Both the position numbers and the translations under genes were made by a program. A stretch of DNA of 64,000 nucleotides, taken from positions 4,030,001-4,094,000 of the forward strand of contig JAOVFP010000005.1 of the NCBI GenBank assembly GCA_025738555.1. The letters are read 5' to 3'. The notes under the pieces are model-generated. The model did no database searches, was not told the origin of the DNA, and worked only from the letters and a program-made list of their open reading frames with translations. Below, piece by piece: positions 24,395 to 37,238 of this stretch. The stretch comes from Cyathus striatus (Eukaryota; Basidiomycota; Agaricomycetes; Agaricales; Nidulariaceae). Position 1 is the stretch's first letter, and each line of letters starts with the position of its first letter.

Positions 24395-25808
24395 ATGTCT
24401 TCTGCTCCTCATCATGATGTCTTCTATGTAGGAGAAGACGATACACAGTACTTCCGCACCATACATGGCCGTTCCCTCAATACCCTCAATACTTCCTATC
24501 TTCTGCCTGTCGATGCAGATGAGGTCAAGGTTAGTTCCCCCCTCCCCTTATCTTTCCATCTCAAACCTTTTTGCCAATCTTTCTGCCTTGCACAGCGCTC
24601 AGAGTTGCATCACCGCATGATCCAATTCGTTTTCAACGGTAGAAACTATGTGGGCCCAGTCAAAGAAGCCTTGCAATTTGGCCAACAACGCCGAAGTACT
24701 TTTCTTTCATTATTAACCTCTTTTCTTTTTTTAATTTCTTTTTGCAGTTCTTGACCTCGGTACCGGCGGTGGAGCATGGTAATATTCTCTCAGTTCTCCC
24801 GTGATCTACTCTGCTCATCTTTCTGTTTATTTTTCTCGTTCTTCGTCCTCAAGGGCTATAGCAATGGCAGACGAGTTCCCCAGAGCAGAGGTCATTGGCA
24901 TCGACCTTGCTCCCATCCAACCAAGGTTCGTTCGTGCCTGTTCTCGGCAAACCGAATAGCTCCCCTTTCTTTTCTTACTCACCAAGTTTCACGCAGGACC
25001 GTCCCTCCGAACTGCACGTAAGTCCGGCATCGTTCCTCGCCGTTCCCATCATCGGCTCCGTCCTTACTCCGAATTTTCAGTTTTGAGCTTTGCGACCTGG
25101 ATCAATGGCACATTCCGTACCCGGATAGTCACTTCGACGTCATTCACGCCCGTTCAATGCACATTGGTGTCAGTCGTCTCGTCCACGACCACGTGTACCA
25201 TGATTAACCCTTTCATCCAGATACATAATTATCCTCGCTTCATGCAAGAGGTCGCTCGTCTCCTTCGCCCAGGTGGACTCTTGCTTGTTATAGAACCTGA
25301 TCTTCATCCAAAGACGTGCACGACGGATCCCGTTGCTGCACCGGACCCGAACTCTTCTGCCGCTCCCATGCACGATGATATCCTAACAGGCTGGTCTGCC
25401 TTCTGGAAAATGTATCGTGGCTGCCTCGAACGACAGGGTATCGATGTCACCGTTCCGCAACGTCTTCATGAACTTGTCGACGCCACAGGGGAATTCGAAA
25501 ATATTGTCGTTCGAGAGGGGAACATCCCCGTTGGTTTCTGGCCTAAAGGTACAGTGTAGTAAAGCGGATTGACTCCTTATTGACTGTTCCGTACAGAACC
25601 CAATCTTCTCACTGTCGGACAGCTTCAGTGGATGGATTACGAACTGTTTCTACCTGCTTTGCGCCCCATGTTTCTTGCAGCTGGACTGCCAGAAAGCACT
25701 GTCAACCTCCTTATTAGAAATGCTCAGCAAGATCTTTACTATCCTTCTCAGGGCGTCGCTCCTTCGGGTCATCTATACATCGTCTATGCCTCGAAACGAT
25801 TTGATTGA
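24395..25808 (+). CDS. Class I SAM-dependent methyltransferase
   Basis: Substrate unknown. Exons join into MSSAPHHDVFYVGEDDTQYF, then RMIQFVFNGRNYVGPV, VLDLGTGGGAW (motif I, SAM-binding), AIAMADEFPRAEVIGIDLAP (motif II acidic residue), FELCDLDQWHIPYPD, FDVIHARSMHIG and RLLRPGGLLLVIEPDL. The gene ends HLYIVYASKRFD. At least six short introns are needed, one with a GTCAGT donor just after the MHIG codons. About 320 residues. It belongs to the large family of fungal methyltransferases related to UMTA/LaeA-like proteins; I would not assign a regulatory role. Codon and intron style match its neighbours. Confidence 0.85.
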
Positions 25809-26215
25809 AGCGTTGCGGAAAAAGTTGGACTTTAAACAAGCAAAGGACAGTAGAAATCACCAATTACATATGGACTTACAATGTATCTTTACAAAAATAA
25901 AATGTACTATTACATCTATTATTTTAACTTCGTCGTATGTCTTGGTCATTCCATTCAAACATACCTACAATCAAGCAACCCTCACAAACTCAAGGAAAAC
26001 AATTTTCATCAAAGCAGTTGTATCACCTCTATTCCTTGAGCAAGTACACAAAAGGAACGACCCGACACCCATAGCAGACAAATACCAGTATCAACAGCGG
26101 CAAGTCTCAGATGATTCAACCGCACCAAACCGCACTACACCCACACATCGCATGACATAACATAAAGAAAGGACGGGCCTTAAAAGACCCAAAAATCATG
26201 AAAACCCAAGACCGC
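25809..26215. other. Convergent 3' intergenic region
   Basis: 407 bases between the stops of the methyltransferase (plus) and the poly(A)-binding protein gene (minus). AT-rich, consistent with two 3' UTRs. No gene seen. Confidence 0.6.
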
Positions 26216-28593
<2,378 letters not shown>

Positions 28594-29119
28594 GGTAATT
28601 TGTGTTTTTTATATGGGTTGAAGGGGTCGTTACTGCTTTGAGGACTTTTTTCTACGACTTTGAGATAAAATATAAATAAGAAAATGAAAGACGGAGGAGG
28701 AAAAGACATACAGAAGGTAACAACACAACCACTTGTGTATATAAAAATGATTTTATATGTTTTTTTAAGAGACGAGTTTTTGAACTGGAAGGAATAAGGA
28801 GACAGAGACTTTCATGTTGTGATATCGCTCACCTTTAGGATGGGTTGGTTAAGAAACAAGTCACTCATCTCATTTATGTCGTTTTTCATCAATCCAATTC
28901 AATCTCCGACGCGCACTGTTCACCTGCCTTTTATGGCCCTCAAGCACTGCCATTCTTCAGCATTGTCCCGCCCACACCATTCATCCACTCAATACACAAT
29001 GCATTACTATATGTATGTACTACCACAGTCCTCGAATACATTGTAGAATATTGTCACACTCTCACCCCCGTGTAAAGTAGGCTTTTGCCCCGTGCGTTGC
29101 CAGCTCCGTCTTGGCCTAT
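28594..29119. other. Promoter/5' UTR region of the poly(A)-binding protein gene
   Basis: 526 bases between the PAB start and the SCAMP stop. On the coding (minus) strand it carries several short A-tracts (AAAAAAACATATAAAA, AGAAAAAAG, ATAAAAAACACAAATT) within 200 bases of the start. No gene seen. Confidence 0.55.
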
Positions 29120-30447
29120 TTAACACCATGTAAGCCAAACAGATTCAAAATACATGCCGCGGAACGGATTCACCTTCTCCATCGTGTGGCCCGCGGCAGT
29201 GTGATGGGCCCAGATCTAGTCAGCTGTGCATTAGGGGAGATGACGGCATCGCTGCTACACTAACTCACCTGGCGGTAGTAAAATGCATGGCCGACCCCTT
29301 GCAGTGTCCAGCCAACCGTAGCTATCGTACATAAGATGGCAGCGACCCAGTGGTGGCGGCTGAACATCTGGATTGTTTGGATAAGTCCTGCCGATCCGGT
29401 ACTAGAAACGTCATTGTTGCTTTGAATTGGTTTCCAAGTCCACAAGCACTAGCACTAACCTGGGCACCCCAATTATCCTGCGCATGTCATCCGAATGAGC
29501 ACTGTCAGAAGAGGGGTTGACTAGAACAGACAGCTTACATATACACACTGAACACTAGATGGAAGCCGCAAAAGAAAAAGTATAAATCTAAGGTTGGACA
29601 CCGAGTGAGTTTTACTATCGAGCAGAACCAAATACTCTTAACGTACAGTAGTAAAGCGCTTGCTCCTGCAAGCGGATTCACGTTAGTGAGAAGTCTGTTT
29701 TATAAGGCTACCCTGTCACTCACTTTCATGTATCCGTTATAGACAGGCCTGCGCGTGAGCATGTTAATCAAGGTGACCATTTTGGAACCCCACCGAGCTC
29801 ACCGGTACCAGAGCAGAAAAGAGGTAATCGAGATCATAAACAGGTATCTGCATAACAGGGTAAGCGTTCCATCATTCGATATGTGAATAAGAAGGGCGCA
29901 AGCTTACCCTATGCTGGCACCCAAATCTTTTCCACCATCCGAAGAACCAGCAATGAGAATGAAGATGCAGGCGACCATGTTAATGATCAAGGTTCCAAAG
30001 AGAACCAGCCATAACTGGTATAGACGGGTAACAAGTGGTCGTGAAGCCTCAGGGATTTCATCTCGAATGGAATGAAAAATAAGTGGTAAGACTGTAGAAA
30101 AGTGACATGATTAGTCTGAATTGCCTGTGGCAATAGATTTGGGTACAAGGCAGACGGGGAAATGAGCTAACAAGGAGGCCAATTGTTCCTTCCGTGTTTT
30201 CGAATGTGTTCGGCTTTGTTATTCAACTCTGCCTCTCTCCTCTCGAGGTTCCTGCTCACGGCGTCGAAGTTCTTCGAGCCTGGTCTGTTCGGCGGCCTGA
30301 GCAGAGGCAGACTGGGCAGGTGGGTCGTCAAACGGGTTCGCGTCAAGCGAGTGAGTAGATGCGAATGGATTCTGGTGGTAGTCCGCTGCGAGACAAGATA
30401 TTATTGACGAGGTAGATACATCTCAGGGGGAAATGAAACATACTCAT
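29120..30447 (-). CDS. Secretory carrier-associated membrane protein (SCAMP), with a frame break near 30,245
   Basis: SCAMPs are four-helix membrane proteins of post-Golgi and endocytic vesicles. A tiny first exon (30447-30444, ATG plus A) and a 58-base intron give MTDYHQNPFASTHSL and then DANPFDDPPAQ, two NPF motifs. A coiled coil follows (RLEELRRREQE), then LERREAELNNKAEHIRKHG and NNWPPFLPLIFHSIRDEIPE, the SCAMP core signature. Further exons encode RLYQLWLVLFGTLIINMVA, LFMISITSFLLWYR, RPVYNGYMK and FYFFFCGFHLVFSVY, ending with MFSRHHWVAAILC and a short tail. Between REQE and LERRE there is one extra base, so the two halves are in different frames. A 31-base GT...AG segment (30259-30229) would also restore the frame if spliced. 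Confidence 0.8.
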
Positions 30448-31139
30448 GCGATATTCGTGAAGTCAATGGATGGGTGGTAGCAGGCGGCGCCAGGCACGGT
30501 GTCAACTGTGTGTTGTTACATTTGGAGATAGGGTATGAAGGACAACAGCCATCAACAAACAAAGAGTGCACACAAGCACAAACATGGTAGTCACACAACG
30601 TCACTTGCCACTCGGTAAGATAATGAATCTCGTCACCGTCAAAATACTTACGGCGAGTTGTCTCAATGGATGAAACGATGAAGCTGCGCCCTCGCGCTGG
30701 CCTTCCATCATGCATCACCCCGGAGCTGATGATGTGTCTCAGGTGGACTGGGGGTGCGCGGTGGAGGATTCGGGTTGGCTGGAATAGTGAGATAAAATAG
30801 AGAGGGATAATGGATAGATATTTTTAGGTATAATGACAGGGATAAACAAGAAAAGTTAAGTATAAAAAGGTGTCGCGGTGTCGCAAGTCCGTTGGAACGT
30901 TAAGCTAGTCTTCTTCCTCGTTTAATTTTTGGCCTTCTTTCCGCCTCTCCTCGCCTCTCCCTTGCCTCCCTCCATCTGTCAGTCCTCCAAAGTCCTCGTG
31001 CTTTCTATTTCCCATTCTACTGCCATTTCCGACAGGAAGCTTCCTCACCAACCAGCCCTTTCCTTCACAACCCTCCTTCCTTTATATTCCCCTCCCTTTC
31101 TCCACCAACCCTCGCTCCAAAGCCCACTCTCCTATCGCC
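30448..31139. other. Divergent intergenic region
   Basis: 692 bases between the SCAMP and secreted-protein start codons. The right half (30,900-31,139) is strongly C/T-rich, typical of a highly expressed fungal 5' UTR. A minus-strand splice donor (GCC/GTAAGT, near 30,650) hints at a spliced 5' UTR for SCAMP. No gene supported. Confidence 0.5.
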
Positions 31140-32334
31140 ATGTACTTCTCCACCTTCACCTCCATTGCTCTCCTCCTCTCTGCCGTCTCTGCTCTCCCCG
31201 TCCCTCGCGCTACTGCTCCCAAGGGATGGGCTGCCAACTATCTAGAGGTGCCCCCCTCCTCTCTCCTCTGTCTTCTCAAAATACTCACCGTCTCCTTTCG
31301 CAGTCGTATGACACCTACCACACGCGATATGTGGCTCTCCAGTGCCAGTCCAAGCACGACACCGCCTTCTTCGACTCTTGCTGCCATCCTCTTTTGGTAC
31401 GCTCGTCTACAATCTACTGCCCAGTTTATTTGCTTATTTCTTTTCTAGGCTACCGAGTCTCTGGCGTCACGCCCCGCTCAGTGCAGTCCCAGTGGTGCTG
31501 CTCAGGCATCAGCAACGGTGAACACTTCTGTTGATGATAACACTGATGACGACGACGAAGACTGTGACGAGGATGATGAGGATACTACCTCTGCACCAGT
31601 TGCATCCTCTACCTCTGCACCAGTCGCATCCTCTGCCCCTGCACCAGTCGTCTCCTCTGCCTCTGCACCAGTCGTCGTTCCCTCTACTCACGCTGCCGCC
31701 ACTACACAGCCTGCCGCCACCACCAAGCCTCAGGCCACTACCAAGGCCGCACCAACTACCGCTGCACAAGCTACGTCCACTCACGCGGCTTCGTCCTCTG
31801 CTGTTCAGTCCGGCGGCTTGTACGTCAACTGTTTTACTTTGCTTCACTTCATCTGGCTAAACATGATTCTAGTGCGACCTTCTTCTATCAAAACGGTGTT
31901 GCCGGTGCCTGCGGAACAGTGCACAAAGACACAGACCTTATTGCTGCCATTGGTCAGTTCCACTCGTCCAGTCATTGATGGTCGCTAACGCGTGTTTATA
32001 GATGCTGACCGTTATGGTAACACTGGCGCCCGCTCTTCTCTCTGCGGCAAGCAAGTTCAGATCACCAACACCAAGAATGGCAAGGTATGTACTTACAATC
32101 ATTTGGTATTACTTGTTCAGCATTAACATCTTCCATCACAGTCTGTTACCGTCACTATTGCTGATGCTTGCCCCACTTGTGAGAACAGCAACTCTATCGA
32201 TCTTTCCAAGACTGCTTTCGAGAGGATTGCCACCGATGCGGAGGGTATGGTGCCGAGTACGTTTTTTCCTGTACAATCCCCTTTACGTTGAATCTTACGT
32301 TCACCTTTTCCTAGTTACATGGAGCTTCCTCTGA
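31140..32334 (+). CDS. Secreted double-psi beta-barrel (RlpA/expansin-like) protein
   Basis: A signal peptide, MYFSTFTSIALLLSAVSA, precedes LPVPRATAPKGWAANYLE. The next part holds a small cysteine-containing segment (LQCQSKHDTAFFDSCCHPL), then an acidic run (DDNTDDDDEDCDEDDEDT), a Ser/Thr/Ala/Pro linker with four 8-residue repeats, and a C-terminal DPBB domain. The last contains ATFFYQNGVAGACGTVHKD, SLCGKQVQITN and TIADACPTCENSNSIDLS, ending VPITWSFL. The GACG and ADxCPxC features are those of barwin/RlpA-like fungal proteins. It probably acts in the cell wall or outside the cell; no catalytic residues for lytic activity are claimed. Exons join cleanly with no frame break. Confidence 0.85.
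31589..31684 (+). repeat. Four tandem 24-base repeats in the secreted-protein linker
   Basis: Units begin at 31589, 31613, 31637 and 31661 with the core ctctgcaccagtcgcatcct. They encode SAPVASS-type octapeptides, likely O-glycosylated. The last unit is the most diverged. Confidence 0.85.
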
Positions 32335-33100
32335 TCGCGCCATAAGCTATCTAACACCTATGATCCTCGGGTCTCCGTCTTCTTCCGCTCCTCCCTTTTC
32401 TTTCCGGAGCATCTCTATTCTTAATTATTTCTAGGCGGAGCTGGCCCTGCCACCGAGCCCTAGACTGGCATGAACGCGACGGAAGCTTAAGTACATTAGC
32501 AATGCCTTACGAGTTTAACGACCCTGGCGGCGGTAGACCCGTCCTCCGTGGTAGTGTGGACTGTCTTCAAGCTGCTCGCTGCCAAATGCCACGGTTCATG
32601 CTTCAATTATTTGGAACGCCTGTAACTTGACGTTAATGACGGCATAGAGTTTTTCTTCATTCTGTATTTCGGGTGTATTGCATCACGCGTTATGTTGGTA
32701 GCATGCTATCCAACGGACGCGCTGGGCGATGCTGTGTTTTATTGATGTAGTGCTTTGTAACCCAAGAGTGCCTAAACGAAATAAACTGTAACTTCTTGAT
32801 GTAGTTTCTGACTATCCGACGGTCTTGAAGTGTGACCGGACCGAGTATGAACTACCTAGTACCGTAGCAAATTACTTTTCGAGTTCAAGTACTCACTCAG
32901 TTTAAGAATGGAACATACTTATGTCAAGTTGAATTTGAAATAAGCATTGCAACAAAGTTTTGAAGCTTGATCATATGACCATTCGATGTAAGTAGCGACA
33001 GCGCGTTCTGTTTCTAAATTTACTGTCGACACCCTCCCGTAACAGATTGTTCCCGAGAGGCTATCACTCTCTTAATTTATCTTAAAAATTTGCTCTCCTC
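32335..33100. other. Intergenic region, no gene seen
   Basis: 766 bases between the secreted-protein stop and the COQ11-like start. The left part reads as 3' UTR and the right 100 bases as promoter. No open frame, RNA gene or repeat is supported. Confidence 0.55.
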
Positions 33101-34314
33101 ATGACCTCCACTCTCGGAAGGATACTCGTCGTTGGTGGCAATGGCTTCATAGGTGTGTATTCAAGATTCTTACCAGAAAGAGGCAACTCTTATGCATTCT
33201 GCTAGGTTCTGCCGTATGCAGAGCCGCTCTCGCGCGTGGAATGCAGGTCACAAGCATCAGGTATTTCACTAGAAAGTCCTAACTCTAATACCATGTGCGT
33301 GCTCATTGTATTTGCGCAGTTCCTCAGGACAACCTTATCGGACACCTAAAGGGCACACTCCTGCATGGGTATCAAAAGTGGATTGGCAAAAAGGCGATGC
33401 TCTGTCTCCTCGAAGCTTCGCTCATCTCTTTCCTCAAGTCGGGGGTGTTGTTCATACCCTTGGAACCCTCATTGAGGACGGAAAGTACAAACGAGCCATT
33501 CAACATAGTGATATTCCCGGTCTCGTAGGAAGCTTTTTTGAATCTCTAGGTGTAGGTGGCTCGGGAAATCCTCTTCAGAATAAAACACCCGAAGAGAAGA
33601 AAGGAAGTTACGAGGCGATGAACCGTGATGCAGGTACTCTCTTTCTCAAAGAAATAAATAGAAATTAACACGAGCCTATAGCCCTTGCTGTTTGCGACGC
33701 GTTCCTCTCTACCCCCGCAGCGCCAGAAGTAAATAATCTGCCACGACCATTTATATTTGTTTCGGCGGAAGATATTTTTCGTCCTCTAATTTCGGCGCGA
33801 TACATCGAAACCAAGCGTGAAGCCGAAAAGCAAATTCTCGTCTATGATGGAAGGAAAATCTGATTACAGGCCTGTCTTCATACGACCAAGTACGTGTTGC
33901 TTTCTTTAATGTGAAATGTGGAGTGCACAATAATGTGATTCGTTAATTTAGGCCTTGTTTACCACGCACATCAACGTCCATTGACAACACCTCCTGCTGC
34001 ACTTCTTGATCTGTCCGCGACATTACATGCGAAAGTTCCCCGCAGTATCCCCACTCCATCTAGCATCCTACGGTCTTTGGGATCTTCTGGATCCACATCT
34101 TCAGATCCATTCAATATTACTGGCTCTTCTCTAGAGTCTGTAGCAAATGCTTACTACTCCTCCCATTCACGTCGATCAAGTCGCAGACGCAATTTGTGTT
34201 GCGTTATGTTCTTCAAACGGAGTACGAGGTATTGTTAATGTCAGACGAATGCGGGAGCTGATTGGATGGACTGAGGACGGGAATGAGCAGCATGCTCTGG
34301 AGAAACGTATCTAA
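33101..34314 (+). CDS. COQ11: COQ11-like NAD(P)-binding mitochondrial protein, with two frame breaks
   Basis: Atypical extended short-chain dehydrogenase family. Yeast Coq11 (YLR290C) associates with the mitochondrial coenzyme Q synthome. The start gives MTSTLGRILVVGGNGFIG, a Rossmann glycine-rich loop, then SAVCRAALARGMQVTSIS, VGGVVHTLGTLIEDGKYK and FIFVSAEDIFRPLISARYIE. The frame breaks near 33,838: upstream ends KREAEKQI, and the family sequence resumes one frame over as MMEGKSDYRPVFIRPSLVYH. It breaks again near 34,150: upstream reads SLESVANA, and downstream LTTPPIHVDQVADAI continues in another frame to the stop. Neither break can be fixed by a GT-AG intron that I can find. Either consensus errors or a recent pseudogene would explain this. 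Confidence 0.75.
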
Positions 34315-34879
34315 CATTGTTTTTTTTTCCTCCTAATTCCCTCTGCATTTTGGTATTTCATTATCACAGTTTCCGGGGTGTAGTAGTTACTGTGTGATTC
34401 GGGCAGCGGCAGGCGATGGCATGAAACAGTAAGCGAATGGGCCTGTCAAATTGTCTTGATGTAACAGTAAAGCAGCATTATGTTGGTCTCGAACTACAAT
34501 CATAGGGGTATGTGACTCGAATTACAAGTTGAAACGAGAATATGAGTTCATATAAACGTGATTGTACATTGGAAAGACGGAAGATGTTGTGACCGGGAAA
34601 TACAATCAAGCGCGATAGTAAGTTACAATGCTTATGATATCAAAACCTTGGGTGCTTCCCCGAATGTACATGTCCCGAAGTTTACAACTTGTTGGTTAGC
34701 GCTCTTCCGTGTTCCTGGCAGTAGCGTCCCCAAAGACTGCGGCAAAGGTGGGCAGAGGGCTTGGTAAGTAAGACATTTTAAACCAAAGTCAGCCGACTTC
34801 GTGCTCACCTTGTTCTCACTGAAGTCTTGCTCCTATAATTACTTTGGGCGTGCTGGAATTGTCGTCATCCGTTTTCCTC
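34315..34879. other. Intergenic region, no gene seen
   Basis: 565 bases between the COQ11-like gene and the adenylate kinase gene, same strand. Small open frames occur but none resembles a protein family or has a good start context. Confidence 0.5.
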
Positions 34880-36008
34880 ATGCTCGTCCGCCTGCTCCCA
34901 GTCGCCCGACCTGCCCAATTTCAATGTCGGACAATTCGAACTAGTACTACTGTCAATCGTGCACATTCATTCGGTCTCAATCCTAGAGGTGCAAGTACTA
35001 CGGACTTCGACAGTGAACACTCAGGCCACTACCTCCGCATGCTTATGTTCGGCAAGCCCGGAGCGGGAAAAGGCACATTATCTAGTCGTCTCGTCAAGAA
35101 ATACGATATTCTGAGCCTTAGCACTGGTGATTTGCTTCGCCAGCACATTCAAGAGAGGACCAAGATTGGTAGGATTGCAGAAGAAGTTGTCGCATCGGGG
35201 AAACTGCTTCCAGACGAGCTGATGCTCGAGGTTGTTGGTAGCAAATTAGATGCACTCAAAGACAAGGTTTGCATTGCCTCGTTCATCTGCGAATCTCATA
35301 TATTAAATTATGCGTTCCGACTTAAGCATTGGATATTAGATGGCTTCCCTCGAACTCTTGGTCAAGGACAACTTTTGGATGCGCATCTCAAGTACGTCAT
35401 TTAGCTCATAACTTTCCGATTTTTATACCAACCTGGAATTAGGAAGCAATCTACGCCTCTAACCCTCGTAGTTAATCTCGACGTGCCCGACCAAGTCATT
35501 CTTGGAAGGATTTCTGATCGCTGGGTACACTTGCCGTCAGGCCGAGTGTATAATATTTCTTATAATCGTCCGAAAGTGGACGGTTTAGATGATGTGACTG
35601 GAGAACCACTTACGAAACGGCCAGATGATAATCCTGTGCGTTCCATCGACGTTGATTTATAACATTGCTAATGCCATGTAATAGGAGATCTTCTCTCGGC
35701 GCCTGGTAGCCTTTTATGAGTCCACATCTCCGCTCCTTGCATACTACAAATCATCTTCCTCCATCACTGCTGAGAGAGACCCGCACCTACATCCGCATCA
35801 ACTCACCTTCCATCGTCCCCACAAGCTTAAGGTGGCTACCATAAGTGGTACCACATCTGACGAAATTTGGCCGCTGCTGGATCAAACAGTTAAAGCCACA
35901 ATCCCGGGCTTAAAAGAGCGTGCAGACAATGCCAAACCGCGTAGACATAGCCTCAGTGATGCTGTGGTAGCAGAGCAGCTCTCGGAGCACGGGGCTGACC
36001 TTAAATAG
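34880..36008 (+). CDS. Mitochondrial adenylate kinase (GTP:AMP phosphotransferase type)
   Basis: It transfers phosphate between nucleoside triphosphates and AMP, probably in the mitochondrial matrix. The start [20 protein letters not shown] is an arginine-rich mitochondrial presequence; an ATG 36 bases upstream is in frame but adds a less basic leader. The kinase core begins [20 protein letters not shown] (P-loop), then [29 protein letters not shown] region [19 protein letters not shown] and KRPDDN. The LID lacks the four-cysteine zinc site. It ends SEHGADLK, with a C-terminal extension beyond the usual kinase fold. Introns keep the frame. This resembles the Adk2/AK3 branch rather than cytosolic Adk1. 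Confidence 0.88.
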
Positions 36009-36207
36009 AGCATGCTTCGTTTAGATCATACTTGCTGTTTAGCAATACGCACCCGCAAAAACCCTCTAAATACTTTAGAAACCATGTCACAATGTGGGCG
36101 GATCAGTTTGATATATGTGTATACAAATACAGTTTACATCAGCGTCAGCGCAAGGCATACCTGTGGAAGAATATCAGCCAAGAAGATATTAACAAAAAGG
36201 AAATCTG

Positions 36208-37159
36208 TTACATTTTAACAGCATAAAGGCCTTCTGGCAGGCCCTTCTGAACTTGTTCACGAGCAAGCTTGAGTCCAGCATCATGGAAGATTTTCTTCCA
36301 AGCCAGGTCTGAGCTGTGAAAGATCTAATCAGTAAAATGCATATAGATGGGTGCGCGCACAAGTCGTTTACCGGGTCAGGCTGGAATCTTGTTCATCGAA
36401 TACTGTGTCCGGAGACCCGTTCAAATCTGAGCACACATTTTCCTTTACGACTATCAGACTCCTTCCCTTTTTCGTTACTCGCAAGGCAGCCTGACAGCGC
36501 CTTAGAAAAGCAACTAGATCATCATCGCTTAAATGACCGAGACACCACTGGCACCAGATAACATCGAAACCTATCCCAATGTCATCTTGAGGTCTGGGGG
36601 ATTGGTATCCAACTCGATCTAGAAATTTGGCCCGATGAGGGTTGAGAGGATCAAACTCCTGTAAAGTTCCCTGAAGAATGGTGACACTTTTGGACTTGTC
36701 AGCCAGACCATTCCATGCGGGTCGGTCTACCGTTGACGTTCCGGCAGCGCTATCCTGTGCACGGGATAATGCTTCCTGTACGAAGCCGTCCACGGGTTCC
36801 AGGAGAACCACGTCGTCCACAAGATGAAGGAGGGTATCGGCTGTTACACGTCCTATTCCTGCGCCAACATCAAGAGCACGTATTCTATGGGAGCTGCTGG
36901 TGCTGTTCAGGGGCTTGAAGGCGGATGGAACAGTGGAGAGTTCTGGAAAGAGGTTTAAAAGGAAGAGACGGGATCCAAGTGATTCGATCCTTGGAAGAGA
37001 CTATAGATAAGTAATGGAAAAGTGAGAAAAAGACAGTGGAAAAGAGGAGGAGGATGATACCCCAGAGCCAAAGCCTCCGAGAACGCCATCCAGGTTTGCA
37101 GGCTGAGTATTCCAATACTCGATTCCATCGTCAACGTCTGGGATAGCGACAGGGGCCAT
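36208..37159 (-). CDS. Protein N-terminal alpha-amine methyltransferase (NTM1/Tae1 family)
   Basis: It methylates the alpha-amine of proteins that start X-P-K/R after Met removal, for example ribosomal proteins. The start MAPVAIPDVDDGIEYWNTQP matches the family's opening YW motif, then ANLDGVLGGFGSG. After an intron come RIRALDVGAGIGRVT (SAM-binding motif I), VVLLEPVDGFVQEA, and VIWCQWCLGHLSDDDLVAFL, the conserved W..GHLTD element. The C-terminus reads KGLPEGLYAVKM. About 280 residues, normal for fungi. The start codon is 79 bases from that of CSM3 on the other strand, so they share a compact bidirectional promoter. Confidence 0.9.
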
Positions 37160-37238
37160 TTCTCTCGAGTCTGACCTGTCGAAATCAAACCGCGTCCGTA
37201 ATGCACAAACACTCCACAACAACGCGTTCAAATGAATT

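Noticed and set aside
25675..26160. A 161-codon plus-strand frame after the methyltransferase
   Set aside because: Its first part overlaps the true last exon of the methyltransferase in another frame and the rest is AT-rich 3' UTR.
30401..30718. A 105-codon minus-strand frame upstream of SCAMP as a possible SCAMP first exon
   Set aside because: Its GTAAGT donor could be joined to the SCAMP second exon in frame, but the intron would be about 250 bases. The ATG-plus-A microexon with a 58-base intron is simpler and gives a normal SCAMP start.
32335..33100. A possible RNA gene or small secreted-protein gene in the longest gap of the right-hand half
   Set aside because: I could find no tRNA-like cloverleaf, no consistent open frame and no splice pattern.
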